The position numbers and the translations under genes were made by a program. A stretch of 22,404 nt of DNA. It comes from an uncultured Pseudomonadales bacterium. GTDB taxonomy: Bacteria > Pseudomonadota > Gammaproteobacteria > Pseudomonadales > Cellvibrionaceae. Location of the stretch: positions 1 to 22,404 of the forward strand of contig CALIUX010000029.1 of NCBI GenBank assembly GCA_938048505.1, written 5' to 3'. The notes under the pieces were generated by a model, which made no database searches, had not been told where the DNA came from, and was given only the letters and a program-made list of their open reading frames with translations. Shown in pieces: positions 1 to 7,884 of the stretch (the stretch's first letter is position 1; each line of letters opens with the position of its first letter).

Positions 1-695
1 AGTAGTGATTGGGCTTCTTGAGCATGCTTAGCAGATGCGCTCAGCTGCTGCAAAGCCGTCGGCCAACGCGCCTGTAGATGAGGCAAAATACGATGGCGCA
101 AAAAGTTGCGGCTAAAATGCTCGTCATTATTGCTTTCATCATCAATCCATTCGAGCTGGTGATGTTGTGCATACGCTTGAATATCCGCTTTTGGGCAATC
201 TAGCAGTGGCCTGAATAAAAAACCCTTGCCTAGACGCCGCTCAGGCATCATGGCGCCCATGCCTTTTATGCCCGCACCCCGTAATAAGCGGAATAAAAGT
301 GTTTCGGCTTGATCAGACTGATGCTGCCCTACCAGCAGTGTTTCGCCTTCTTTAAGGTTTCTTTCAAAAACCGCATAGCGTGCCATACGAGCAGCTTGTT
401 CAAGGCCATCGCCTTGCTCTTCGACTTGCACACAATGGCTCTCACAGGGAATTTGCCACTGCTTGCATAGTTGTTCAACAAAATTCTGCCAATGGCCAGC
501 ATTTGGTGACAGTTGATGGTTGATATGGACCGCACGTAAAGCTAGGGGCTCTGGGTAATGGTGTGCAAACCAATGCAATAACACCACCGAGTCAATGCCA
601 CCGCTGACTGCAATGCAGAGGCTCGTTATTGCGTGATGTGTCGGCGCAATATTGGGGTTGAGTGCAAATAAGGCATTATCTGACGGAGAGTTCAC
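1..695 (-). CDS. tilS: tRNA(Ile)-lysidine synthase TilS, N-terminal part (cut by window edge)
   Basis: Modifies C34 of the AUA-reading tRNA-Ile to lysidine using ATP and lysine, in the cytoplasm, so that the tRNA reads AUA instead of AUG. The visible 231 residues contain the PP-loop motif SGGIDS followed by VVLLHW near residue 30, the segment GQHQSDQAETLLFRLLRGAG, and RPLLDCPKADI and the DDESN region typical of the N-terminal catalytic domain of this family. The C-terminal domains lie beyond position 1. The only start codon available after the in-frame TAG at 717-719 is GTG at 693-695, about 30 codons before the PP-loop; no clear Shine-Dalgarno precedes it. It lies 124 bp downstream of hda on the same strand, so it may be cotranscribed or use its own promoter. 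The family call is firm; the start is tentative. Confidence 0.93.
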   Translation of the reverse strand, partial: MNSPSDNALFALNPNIAPTHHAITSLCIAVSGGIDSVVLLHWFAHHYPEPLALRAVHINHQLSPNAGHWQNFVEQLCKQWQIPCESHCVQVEEQGDGLEQAARMARYAVFERNLKEGETLLVGQHQSDQAETLLFRLLRGAGIKGMGAMMPERRLGKGFLFRPLLDCPKADIQAYAQHHQLEWIDDESNNDEHFSRNFLRHRILPHLQARWPTALQQLSASAKHAQEAQSL

Positions 696-819
696 ACAAG
701 CACCGGCATGACTGATCTATCTTGATGGCAGCATAGTATACCGGCGCAATTCCTTGCCTTTTTGATCCTGCTTTTGAGAAGAGCTCTGTTCTTCATCATC
801 TGCATTGCGTCCTGCAAGA

Positions 820-1590
820 TTATGACTGCCCTAATATATGCTTTACAAAACGCAGGCTTAACTTTTTTTGCGCTTGCAAACTGGCAGTATCTAATCGATC
901 GAGCGTAGCAAATAAATCTTTCATATGACGCGGGTTTTGTTTAACAACATACGCTGCCACATCATCACTAATGAGCATACCGCGTTCACGTGCGCGCATT
1001 TTCAAAGCAGACACCTTCTGGCCGCGCGTGATCAAATCGATATGGTAAATCACACTCCCCATCACACGTGAATGAAGATCCGGTAACGTAAAAGGGATTT
1101 CATGGGGTGCAACATGCGTTGCCATGACAATACGATGGCCTTTATCTTTAATACGATTATAAAGATGAAAAAAAGCCTGCTCCCACTCGGTATGACCTGC
1201 TAATGCATCTAAATCATCAATACAAACAAGTGGTGCATGCTCTAGGTTTTCACAGACTTCTTCAGGCGGCAAATCAAAAGCATCTTTAAGCGGTAGGTAT
1301 GCGACCGGCAAATTACTTTCATGAGAACACGCTTGCAATAAATGGGACAGACCACAGCCTGTCGATCCCCAAAAAAGCAAGCTTGCATCACCTTGCCCAC
1401 GACAAAACTGCAACAATGCTTTGACCGCAATCGCATTTGAACAAGACGCACGCGAAGAAAGCGCGCCAACAGAGTTACTACTCACAGTAGACTCTGTAGT
1501 AGGCTCTATAGCACGCTCTGACGGTAGCCAATAGTTGGCAAACGTTGCATCCGCTTGGAGCAGTATATTGAGACTCAATTGCCGCGGCAT
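820..1590 (-). CDS. hda: DnaA regulatory inactivator Hda
   Basis: DnaA-paralogous AAA+ protein that, bound to the DNA-loaded sliding clamp, stimulates ATP hydrolysis by DnaA and so prevents re-initiation of replication. The clamp-binding motif QLSLNI sits at residues 4-9, where E. coli Hda has QLSLPL; this fixes the ATG at 1590, although the frame stays open upstream to 1758 into the preceding gene. Walker A is degenerate (GSTGCGLS, residues 75-82, the usual Lys is Leu), Walker B is LVCIDDLD (121-128), the Box VII arginine finger is in DLHSRV (R175), and the sensor-2 region is NPRHMKDL (219-226). The product is 256 residues against about 233 in E. coli. The excess is mainly a Ser/Thr-rich stretch at about residues 28-52. 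The DUF2066 gene ends 85 bp upstream. No good Shine-Dalgarno is visible before 1590. Confidence 0.93.
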   Translation of the reverse strand: MPRQLSLNILLQADATFANYWLPSERAIEPTTESTVSSNSVGALSSRASCSNAIAVKALLQFCRGQGDASLLFWGSTGCGLSHLLQACSHESNLPVAYLPLKDAFDLPPEEVCENLEHAPLVCIDDLDALAGHTEWEQAFFHLYNRIKDKGHRIVMATHVAPHEIPFTLPDLHSRVMGSVIYHIDLITRGQKVSALKMRARERGMLISDDVAAYVVKQNPRHMKDLFATLDRLDTASLQAQKKLSLRFVKHILGQS

Positions 1591-1675
1591 GTGAGTCGAT
1601 TTAGGGGAATCAGGCAAAACAAATCGTCTTTTATTTTTCAGTACATCAGAAAAGAGCGTTAACGCGTAAACCGAC

Positions 1676-2830
1676 TCAATATCGAACTTGCCAAGTGTAT
1701 TGAGCAGGCAACTCTGGCGAGCCGAGCAAAGCGTGCTGCGAAGGCTGAATGTGATCATTGGCGGGCTGCATTTTTTGATCTAATGCCAAAGCGCTATCAA
1801 ACTGAGACCAACCCGATAACAATACAGCACTGACAATCAGCGTATCGCGTTTAAGCGCGATCAACTCCACATTTGAAAGCAAAGGCTGTTTAGAAAGATA
1901 AGCAAATGCCGCTTGATATTTAGGGTAGGTATCCACACCCGTCAAAGCAATTTGCTTTTGCGGTTGGCCCTCGCCACCGGCAACCTCAGTGGTATGAACA
2001 GCATAATTTTCAGACAAATACTTTACGACTGGGTCAATACCTGCCGGAGCCAACTCATCATAGATGCCCGTTGACAAATCATATTGCATCGCTTCGCCTG
2101 CATGCTGAAATTGCCAAGAAGCCAGCCATTTCCCTTCGGATGTTTGGCTATAGCGTGCAGATAAAATAGATGTCGCATTGTAACGGCTGGCCGCATCCAT
2201 TAGAGCATCAGAATCAAAGCGCCACAATTGCTCCGAAGAGAGCATAAGTTGATCATCAAGATCCCACAAAGGCAGCAAAATCGGCAAGCCTCGCTCTTCA
2301 GATCGTGCGGCCAGCGCACGTAGAGCGGGGTGTTCAGGGTCGGTAATAATGCTGCGTTCCACATCTGGTGTATGTTCAATCGCCCAAATCAAAACTTGAG
2401 GGCGATTTTCTGGCCATAAACCCAAACCACTGGATTTAATAAATTGCTTAACCAGCTGTGGGTCAAAATCGGCTTTCAGAAATACGCTATGCCCTTCTGA
2501 CAACTCTTGCTCAGTGGGCTTCGCATAGCGAAACTGCTGCATATAGCGATCAGCATTATTCAGTGCGGCGGCGGCCTCAGGCGCAGACGGCGCGCTTTTA
2601 TCACCAGAAGCCTTGATCAAGACTTGCGCCAATGCCGCTTTAAGCGCTTGTTTTCGATCATTCGTATTTTGGCTAGCAACGGGAACACGAGCAGAAAAGT
2701 AAGACCCTGCTTGTGCCAGAGTATAGGTTGGTTGAAATACCATCATGGCCAGCACAACCATGGCTCGAGTCATAACAACAAGACAGTACGTTCGTATTCG
2801 TCGATCTGATGTGTGTTGATCTGGTCTCAC
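1676..2830 (-). CDS. DUF2066 family exported protein of unknown function
   Basis: Predicted secreted or periplasmic protein of up to 384 residues, with no established biochemical role. The GTG at 2830 is preceded by GGAG with an 8-nt spacer and would give a product with a basic leader (RRIR) before a hydrophobic stretch. An internal ATG at 2773 gives a shorter, more classical signal peptide, MTRAMVVLAMMVF, ending near TLAQA; its ribosome site is weaker. The segment after the leader, with YFSARVPVASQ and then DRKQALKAALAQVLIKASGD, matches what I know as the conserved beginning of DUF2066 proteins. These are often found between purM and hda in pseudomonads and relatives, which is exactly the arrangement here. 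It is transcribed divergently from purM across a 264-bp gap, with hda downstream. The family call is fairly sure; the function is unknown. Confidence 0.8.
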   Translation of the reverse strand: MRPDQHTSDRRIRTYCLVVMTRAMVVLAMMVFQPTYTLAQAGSYFSARVPVASQNTNDRKQALKAALAQVLIKASGDKSAPSAPEAAAALNNADRYMQQFRYAKPTEQELSEGHSVFLKADFDPQLVKQFIKSSGLGLWPENRPQVLIWAIEHTPDVERSIITDPEHPALRALAARSEERGLPILLPLWDLDDQLMLSSEQLWRFDSDALMDAASRYNATSILSARYSQTSEGKWLASWQFQHAGEAMQYDLSTGIYDELAPAGIDPVVKYLSENYAVHTTEVAGGEGQPQKQIALTGVDTYPKYQAAFAYLSKQPLLSNVELIALKRDTLIVSAVLLSGWSQFDSALALDQKMQPANDHIQPSQHALLGSPELPAQYTWQVRY

Positions 2831-3035
2831 TCAACTGACTCCAGTGTATTGATATAATTAGATAATATAGGCGGATTGTAGCAAAACTACGGCTCATCAG
2901 ACAGCCGCTTTTGCACAACACCCAGATTGAGCAACTCACGCTGGAGGTTGCCGTTCATGCATATTATCTTGTTAGTACTCCACCTTGCGCACAATACTGG
3001 TAGAATGCCTGCCTTTGCTTTCGAGCACCCACTAT

Positions 3036-3065
3036 TTCACTGACTTTTTGCTTCACTGACTTTTT
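3036..3065. repeat. Two direct copies of TTCACTGACTTTTT just upstream of purM
   Basis: The 14-bp sequence TTCACTGACTTTTT occurs at 3036-3049 and again at 3052-3065, a 16-bp period with two bases (GC) between copies. A TATTAT hexamer at 3077-3082 and the purM ATG at 3095 follow closely. The copies could be a tandem binding site for a regulator of the purine genes or a simple slippage duplication. No PurR-type box (ACGCAAACGTTTGCGT) is visible in this gap. Confidence 0.6.
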
Positions 3066-3094
3066 AAGTAAGCGCGTATTATAGAACCCTGATC

Positions 3095-4141
3095 ATGAGC
3101 CAAGAAAAAACCCCTTTAAGCTACAAAGATGCCGGTGTCGATATTGATGCTGGAGATGCCCTTGTTGAACGCATTAAAACCGTTGCCGCCCGCACTAAGC
3201 GCCCTGAAGTCATGGCAGGTCTTGGGGGTTTTGGTGCACTGTTTGAGCTACCTAAGGGCTATGAAGAGCCCGTTCTGGTTTCAGGTACTGACGGCGTAGG
3301 CACCAAATTACGCCTAGCAATGCAGCTAAACCAACATGACACCATTGGCATCGACCTAGTCGCCATGTGTGTCAACGATTTAATTGTTGGCGGCGCCGAG
3401 CCATTATACTTCTTGGATTATTACGCAACAGGCAAACTCAATGTCGATATGGCCGCGAGTGTTGTAGAAGGCATAGGGAAAGGGTGTGAGCTATCAGGCT
3501 GTGCATTAACAGGCGGTGAAACAGCTGAAATGCCAGGTATGTACGAAGGCGATGACTACGACCTAGCCGGTTTTTGCGTAGGTATTGTTGAGAAGTCTAA
3601 GATCTTGGACGGCAGCCAAGTTAAAGCGGGTGATACATTAATCGCACTCGCCAGTAGCGGCCCTCACTCCAATGGCTATTCGTTAATACGTAAAATTATA
3701 GACGTAGCCGGTGCCGACCTACAGCAGCCGCTAGGTGATACAACCTTAGCAAAAGCTCTGATGGCGCCGACACGTATTTATGTTAAATCATTACTCAATT
3801 TGATCAAACAACAACCTGTTAACGCATTGGCACATATTACCGGCGGCGGCTTACTTGAAAATATTCCACGCGTGCTACCACAGCAAACTAAAGCCGTTAT
3901 TGACGCCAAAAGCTGGCAATTACCCGCTGTGTTTGCCTGGCTACAAGAGAATGGCAACGTTGATAGCAGTGAAATGTATCGCACGTTTAACTGCGGCATA
4001 GGCATGGTTATCGCGGTGCCTAACGGCTCTGCCGAAGCAGCGATCAAACAACTGCAAGCTGATGGTGAAGAGGCCTTTGTTGTTGGCCATATTGAAGCGG
4101 CTGACACCGAAAAACCTTTTGTTGAAATGCAAAACGTTTAA
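3095..4141 (+). CDS. purM: Phosphoribosylformylglycinamidine cyclo-ligase (AIR synthetase) PurM
   Basis: Catalyses the ATP-dependent closure of FGAM to aminoimidazole ribonucleotide (AIR), the fifth step of de novo IMP synthesis, in the cytoplasm. The 348-residue product has the usual length. Family signatures are [13 protein letters not shown] at residues 9-21, [10 protein letters not shown] (44-53), the AIRS/PurM nucleotide site [10 protein letters not shown] (63-72), [11 protein letters not shown] (140-150), and a [13 protein letters not shown] segment in the C-terminal half. The ATG at 3095 fits the family N-terminus but lacks a clear Shine-Dalgarno and follows a TATTAT box by only 12 nt, so a very short leader is possible. 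purN follows after a 52-nt gap, giving a conserved purMN pair. A duplicated 14-bp sequence lies in the upstream region. Confidence 0.98.
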   Translation: MSQEKTPLSYKDAGVDIDAGDALVERIKTVAARTKRPEVMAGLGGFGALFELPKGYEEPVLVSGTDGVGTKLRLAMQLNQHDTIGIDLVAMCVNDLIVGGAEPLYFLDYYATGKLNVDMAASVVEGIGKGCELSGCALTGGETAEMPGMYEGDDYDLAGFCVGIVEKSKILDGSQVKAGDTLIALASSGPHSNGYSLIRKIIDVAGADLQQPLGDTTLAKALMAPTRIYVKSLLNLIKQQPVNALAHITGGGLLENIPRVLPQQTKAVIDAKSWQLPAVFAWLQENGNVDSSEMYRTFNCGIGMVIAVPNGSAEAAIKQLQADGEEAFVVGHIEAADTEKPFVEMQNV

Positions 4142-4193
4142 TTTTCTCGCCAAACGTTTTAAAAGTTAGTGTTTACGTAATTTGAGCCGTTAT

Positions 4194-4811
4194 ATGAATA
4201 TTGTTGTACTCATCTCAGGGAGTGGTAGCAACCTGCAAGCCATTATTGATCATTGCGAAAATGGCAACATCCCAGGGAGTATCGTAGGCGTTATTAGTAA
4301 CCGCCCCGAAGTAAAAGGATTAGAGCGAGCCAAGCAGCATGGCATACCAACGGTAACACTTGATCATAAAGGCTTTTCTGACAGAGAAGCCTTTGATCAG
4401 GCACTGGCAAAAAGAATTGACACTTTCAAGCCTGACCTTGTCATCTTGGCAGGGTTTATGCGCATTTTAACGCCTCAGTTTGTTGAGCATTATTTAGGTA
4501 AGATGCTCAACATTCACCCTTCCCTTTTACCCAAATATCCTGGTCTCAACACCCACAAACGCGCACTAGAAGCTGGAGACAAAGAACACGGTGTCACCGT
4601 ACACTTTGTCACGCCAGAACTAGACGGCGGGCCTACTGTTATTCAGGCTAAAGTGGCTGTGATAGAAGGCGATACTGAAGAGAGTCTTGCCCAAAAGGTG
4701 CTTGAGCAAGAGCATATTATTTACCCTAAAGCCGCTGCTTGGTTTTGCGAAGGCCGACTACAGCTCACAGGTGGCAAAGCTTTTTTAGATCAAAAAGAAA
4801 TCAACCTTTAA
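4194..4811 (+). CDS. purN: Phosphoribosylglycinamide formyltransferase PurN
   Basis: Transfers the formyl group of 10-formyltetrahydrofolate to glycinamide ribonucleotide (GAR), giving FGAR, the third step of purine synthesis. From the ATG at 4194 the product begins MNIVVLISGSGSNLQAI, like E. coli PurN, and the catalytic trio falls at the same numbers as in E. coli: N106 and H108 in LNIHPSLLPKYPG, and D144 in ELDGGP. A TTG four codons earlier (4182) is open but less likely. GAG at 4184-4186 is a modest ribosome site for the ATG. Length is 205 residues. The last 11 bp overlap the end of the convergent cryptochrome gene, leaving no room for a separate terminator between them. Confidence 0.97.
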   Translation: MNIVVLISGSGSNLQAIIDHCENGNIPGSIVGVISNRPEVKGLERAKQHGIPTVTLDHKGFSDREAFDQALAKRIDTFKPDLVILAGFMRILTPQFVEHYLGKMLNIHPSLLPKYPGLNTHKRALEAGDKEHGVTVHFVTPELDGGPTVIQAKVAVIEGDTEESLAQKVLEQEHIIYPKAAAWFCEGRLQLTGGKAFLDQKEINL

Positions 4812-6180
4812 TCGGCCAATCTGCCGCATCGCAAGCATCTAACACCGTTAAATCATGCCCCCTATCGAACTTTTTTTGGATATTTGCCAATGCGCCGCTT
4901 CTATCAGCTGACGACTCACACCACTGACGAACAAAAACGCCTTCAGGATCATAAATGGCCGCTTGCTTATCAATATTAAAGTGCCGGCCACCTCGCGGGT
5001 CAGCACCAACACCTGCAATATATTGCCAATTTCCCCAGTTACTGCCTACATCATAATCCAGTAGCTGCTGCTCAAAGTAATACGCCCCGCAGCGCCAATC
5101 TAGCTGTAGCTCATTCACCAAACAACTCGCAACAATTTGCCTACCACGATTACTCATATAACCCGTCATATTGAGCTGTCGCATAAAGGCATTCACCAGT
5201 GGCCACGGCGTATTCCCTGTACACCACGCCTGAAAGCGCTGACTGTAAAAGCTGGTTAGAGGCCTACAATTAGTAATGCCACTGAAGCGAAAGATTTGAC
5301 TCTGAAAATACCCTGCATACCACTGAAAATACTCACGCCATAACAACTCAAATACAATCCACTCCTTAGAAGCATTAGCACCACAGTCTTTTTCATACCG
5401 CACTAATCGATCGTACACCATCCTTACAGAGAGCGAGCCATTAGCAAGCCAAGGCGAAAATTTTGTTGAGTAATCTATTCCTTCTAATGCATTGCGTGGT
5501 GCTTTGTAAGTACTGGGGGCAGTCGAATCAAAATAGGCTTCTAGATGCGCTAGCACAAATTCTTCACCACCTAAAAAGTACGAATAATGCCGATCTTGAT
5601 TGGCCGAGTACCCACCACTACCCTTTTGATGATGGTAGGTGGGCGTAACTCTTAAAGGTGGTGGGAAGCACTCAGGTATACCTGAAGAAGCTCGAAAGCT
5701 CATACCGCTGATTCGCTTTCGAAACTGAGAGAATGTAATCGGAAAGTTATCAGGAGGTAAAAACGCCAACTCGTCAAAAAGGGTCGAGGTGCTTGACTGG
5801 TGAAAATTAACATGTGGGTGGCCATCTTTCACACGTTTCCACTGTTCACACTCAAAGATTCCAAACTGCCGACTACCAAATACATTACTGATAGAATGCA
5901 AAGAAACTAAGCGCTTGACGCCCTCAACCGGGTCAGACTCGATGATGTTGAGCCGCTGCCCACGCTGCTGTAATGCTTTTGCTAGCGCTGTTAACGTTTC
6001 ATGAAGAAAAACACCGCGCATCATACCAAGCGAGTGCGTGCCATATTGAGTTTGCCTTTTCCAAAGAGGGTCGATAAAAAAGACACAAATCAAAGGCTGG
6101 TCTTTTTTACAAGCTTCAATAAGCGCAGAATTATCTTGCACACGTAGATTATTGGTAAACCATACAAGACTAGCAGGCAT
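4801..6180 (-). CDS. Cryptochrome DASH-family FAD blue-light protein
   Basis: Member of the photolyase/cryptochrome superfamily, DASH branch. Characterised DASH proteins bind FAD and an antenna cofactor and repair cyclobutane pyrimidine dimers mainly in single-stranded or looped DNA. The ATG at 6180 is set by a strong AGGGAGG ribosome site with an 8-nt spacer and by the family start LVWFTNNLRVQDNSAL. The N-terminal Rossmann-like antenna domain covers roughly residues 1-130; the helical FAD domain covers the rest. The C-terminal block has the recognisable DASH pattern NRGRQIVASCL, then DWRCGAYYFEQQLLDYDVG, SNWGNWQYIAGVGADPRGG and RHFNIDKQA. Length is 459 residues, normal for the family. It lies tail to tail with purN and probably has its own promoter in the AT-rich 285 bp upstream. 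The assignment to DASH rather than a class I photolyase rests on the C-terminal pattern. Confidence 0.85.
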   Translation of the reverse strand: MPASLVWFTNNLRVQDNSALIEACKKDQPLICVFFIDPLWKRQTQYGTHSLGMMRGVFLHETLTALAKALQQRGQRLNIIESDPVEGVKRLVSLHSISNVFGSRQFGIFECEQWKRVKDGHPHVNFHQSSTSTLFDELAFLPPDNFPITFSQFRKRISGMSFRASSGIPECFPPPLRVTPTYHHQKGSGGYSANQDRHYSYFLGGEEFVLAHLEAYFDSTAPSTYKAPRNALEGIDYSTKFSPWLANGSLSVRMVYDRLVRYEKDCGANASKEWIVFELLWREYFQWYAGYFQSQIFRFSGITNCRPLTSFYSQRFQAWCTGNTPWPLVNAFMRQLNMTGYMSNRGRQIVASCLVNELQLDWRCGAYYFEQQLLDYDVGSNWGNWQYIAGVGADPRGGRHFNIDKQAAIYDPEGVFVRQWCESSADRSGALANIQKKFDRGHDLTVLDACDAADWPIKG

Positions 6181-6465
6181 ATACCCTACCTCCCTTTCAC
6201 TACTATCATGACATGCGCACCACTTTTTAGAATTAAAGAACAGGCAGTAGTCCACCCGACGACGTTTAATCCATCAACAATCAATTCATTAAAAGTCTAT
6301 ACGCAAAGCTATGTATCATAGATGACATTAACAGGGGGTACCTGCTGCCAAAAAAGTGAGGTCTTATTGCTGAATATACTATGGCTTAAATTTTATTGTC
6401 CAAATTCGAAGGCTCAAATTCCATAATCCAAACTCTATCGTTCGAACGCTGTTGCCAGGGCTATT

Positions 6466-7065
6466 TCATTCAAATTCCACAAGGCAGGCTTCCTGCTGAT
6501 CAGGCAAAAGAGCTTTTTTCACATGAGGAATATTATTGTTTACAAACGTATTTTTACCAGAAAAATTATTCCCTTCAAATCCAAAAAAAGCATTTAAACG
6601 ATTGCATACTGATGAAATCAAAAAGGGGTGCTCACTCATTACACGTAAAAAACGGTGTCGATTTTTTTCATAAACTGGGAGCAAGTCCGATGCAAGATAG
6701 GCATTAAATGCACCCGAATTTCGCTGTTGAGCATAAAAAGCGTAGAACATAATCACTCTTATAGCTTCATCTAACTTACCTTCCCCCTGATCTTTCTGAC
6801 CAATCAGATCAAGATTTCTTACATATATTTCTTCAAGGGCTTTAAATAACTTTAACTCATCAGGGTGCTTAATACCGCCATCATCAACATACTGAAAATG
6901 CTCTGGATAGATGCCAAGAAAGTGCGACAACAACAGGCTGTAATCGTCATACTTTTTATCCCTACCTTGAAGAGTAGAATCTGCTTGATAAAAGGACACA
7001 CAAGAGACCAAGCCCAACACCATAAAGAGCATCATTATTTTCAGTGCAAACCGTACAATATTCAC
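6466..7065 (-). CDS. Small lipoprotein of unknown function, coupled to the transpeptidase-like gene
   Basis: I do not recognise a family. The 199-residue product starts with a short basic/hydrophobic leader (RFALKIMMLFMVLGL) ending in the lipobox LVSC, with the lipidated cysteine at residue 22. The residues after Cys are Val-Ser, which by the usual sorting rule favours the outer membrane. The remainder is polar and mostly helical in appearance, without cofactor or catalytic motifs that I can name. The start is a GTG at 7065 whose TG is shared with the TGA of the preceding gene (GTGA, 4-nt overlap), a sign of translational coupling. An ATG at 7035 is a possible alternative. Base composition is clearly more AT-rich than purMN or uvrB. 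The tight coupling suggests that it works with, or protects against, the upstream product. Confidence 0.7.
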   Translation of the reverse strand: MNIVRFALKIMMLFMVLGLVSCVSFYQADSTLQGRDKKYDDYSLLLSHFLGIYPEHFQYVDDGGIKHPDELKLFKALEEIYVRNLDLIGQKDQGEGKLDEAIRVIMFYAFYAQQRNSGAFNAYLASDLLPVYEKNRHRFLRVMSEHPFLISSVCNRLNAFFGFEGNNFSGKNTFVNNNIPHVKKALLPDQQEACLVEFE

Positions 7066-7424
7066 CCTGTTATAACCACCTTAACATTACGCCCATTTTT
7101 TGGAGTAATAGCATTGTAAATTTCAAGCATCTTAATTTCATTAATCACAACACAACCATCAGACCAATTCGCATAGGGTTCTTTTCCCATGTGAATAAAT
7201 ATCTCACTATAACCTTTAACCTTAGGAATAAAAACTGCCTCACGCGGTCTACCTAGAGAGTTCTTCTTTCTTGACATGGTTGTTGCAGAACACCCTAAAT
7301 AAGTTCCAGCAGGGATTTTTTTCAGGGCATTCCAATAACATTTTACTGTGACTGTTTTCCCTCCACCTGAAAAAATCAAATCACCTTCTTTCGCCCTTCT
7401 ATTGACTGTAATGGTATAACTCAT
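7062..7424 (-). CDS. Small L,D-transpeptidase-like (YkuD/DUF5675-type) protein with SDGC motif
   Basis: A 120-residue protein whose second half reads SEIFIHMGKEPY then ANWSDGCVVI: a His-x-Gly (H78, G80) followed ten residues later by Ser-Asp-Gly-Cys (C91). That spacing and order are the catalytic His/Cys signature of YkuD-type L,D-transpeptidases and the related DUF5675 and DUF2778 (Tlde1) groups. IPAGTY at 37-42 also fits the conserved P-x-G-x-Y strand of these folds. There is no signal peptide or membrane segment, so if it acts on peptidoglycan it must be exported by other means, for example as a contact-dependent effector. The ATG at 7424 has a good ribosome site (AAGGA, 6-nt spacer). The lipoprotein gene overlaps it by 4 nt. 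Function is inferred from motifs only; a phage-derived endolysin-like or structural role is possible. Confidence 0.7.
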   Translation of the reverse strand: MSYTITVNRRAKEGDLIFSGGGKTVTVKCYWNALKKIPAGTYLGCSATTMSRKKNSLGRPREAVFIPKVKGYSEIFIHMGKEPYANWSDGCVVINEIKMLEIYNAITPKNGRNVKVVITG

Positions 7425-7765
7425 AACGATTCCTTTTTATCAGCATACTATTGATATATGCAATCTCTTTTTGAAACTTAACGTACTAGCAAATCAATGC
7501 CTTAGATACAAGCAAGCTAGGTTTTATATTACTTTTAGATTTCAAATGAGTAGAGCCGTAGCACAACGGACTATTTCGACAACGGTAGACATTACCTCAT
7601 CATCTACAACCTACATTCACCAGAAGCTCGACCTCACACAAACAAAACCTTCAATGACAGGTTGCATCCCGCTCAAAAATGCATCGTAAAGGTCTTCACG
7701 CCTACTTTCAATTGACAGTTTTCTTTACAGTTTTTTACTATTTTAATATGTCAGATGCAATTTTG

Positions 7766-7795
7766 TTGACAAAGGTAACGCGTAGAGAGTAAAAG
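7766..7795 (+). promoter_or_regulatory. Probable sigma-70 promoter of the protease gene
   Basis: A perfect -35 hexamer TTGACA lies at 7766-7771. With an 18-bp spacer a TAAAAG at 7790-7795 matches four of six -10 positions. The expected start near 7802 would give an 80-nt leader before the protease ATG at 7885. Seen by eye only; the -10 is weak. Confidence 0.4.
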
Positions 7796-7800
7796 GTAAC
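7771..7800. repeat. Direct repeat AAAGGTAAC, 21-bp period, over the protease promoter
   Basis: AAAGGTAAC occurs at 7771-7779 and 7792-7800. The period of 21 bp is two turns of B-DNA, so both copies face the same side. The first touches the last base of the -35 box and the second overlaps the proposed -10. This is the arrangement expected of a two-site operator, but no regulator is identified. Confidence 0.45.
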
Positions 7801-7828
7801 AAGGTCATAAAAAGGAGGAAAAAGGACA

Positions 7829-7844
7829 ATCATATAAATATGAT
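7829..7844. repeat. Perfect 7-bp inverted repeat in the protease leader
   Basis: ATCATAT (7829-7835), a two-base centre AA, then ATATGAT (7838-7844). It lies just after an orphan ribosome-site-like AAGGAGG (7812-7818) that has no usable ORF: the only ATG nearby is followed at once by a stop codon. It could be an operator or a small RNA hairpin in the 5' leader. AT-rich palindromes also arise by chance. Confidence 0.4.
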
Positions 7845-7884
7845 ATAGAACAAATTCATGCATACAATATAAAAAGGAATAATC

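Larger units (their letters stand above)
7425..7884. other. Intergenic region between divergent genes; no convincing gene
   Basis: This 460-bp AT-rich gap separates the minus-strand transpeptidase-like gene from the plus-strand protease. The first 45 bp hold the ribosome site of the minus-strand gene. A 72-codon frame starting with TTG at 7471 has no ribosome site and no recognisable product. A 48-codon frame (7569-7712) in another phase encodes a protein-like segment beginning DYFDNGRHYLIIYN but has no start codon, so it may be a fragment of a decayed gene. The right part holds the protease promoter, two direct repeats and a palindrome, listed separately. Confidence 0.5.

Noticed and set aside
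1597..1626. CGATTT/AAATCG hairpin just before the hda start codon
   Set aside because: A six-pair AT-rich stem with an 18-nt loop is too weak to support a control element.
2507..2809. Arg-rich plus-strand frame of 100 codons inside the DUF2066 gene
   Set aside because: Antisense shadow of an exported protein gene; the arginine runs come from reading the complementary Ala/Gly-rich codons.
6309..6321. Small inverted repeat CTATG-TAT-CATAG upstream of the cryptochrome gene, considered as a light-regulator (LitR/MerR-type) site
   Set aside because: Only 5-bp arms in AT-rich DNA, with no regulator gene nearby and no clear match to a known operator.
6396..6707. Plus-strand frame of 103 codons opposite the lipoprotein gene
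   Set aside because: It begins with TTG without a ribosome site and lies antisense to the lipoprotein, which has a lipobox, a coupled start and a coherent protein composition.
7471..7689. Plus-strand frame of 72 codons upstream of the protease
   Set aside because: TTG start, no ribosome site, and an unpatterned Ser/Thr/Gln-rich product; treated as non-coding.
7569..7712. Protein-like 48-codon stretch beginning DYFDNGRHYLIIYN
   Set aside because: No start codon, a stop just upstream and no recognised relative; it may be a decayed gene fragment but cannot be supported as a pseudogene.
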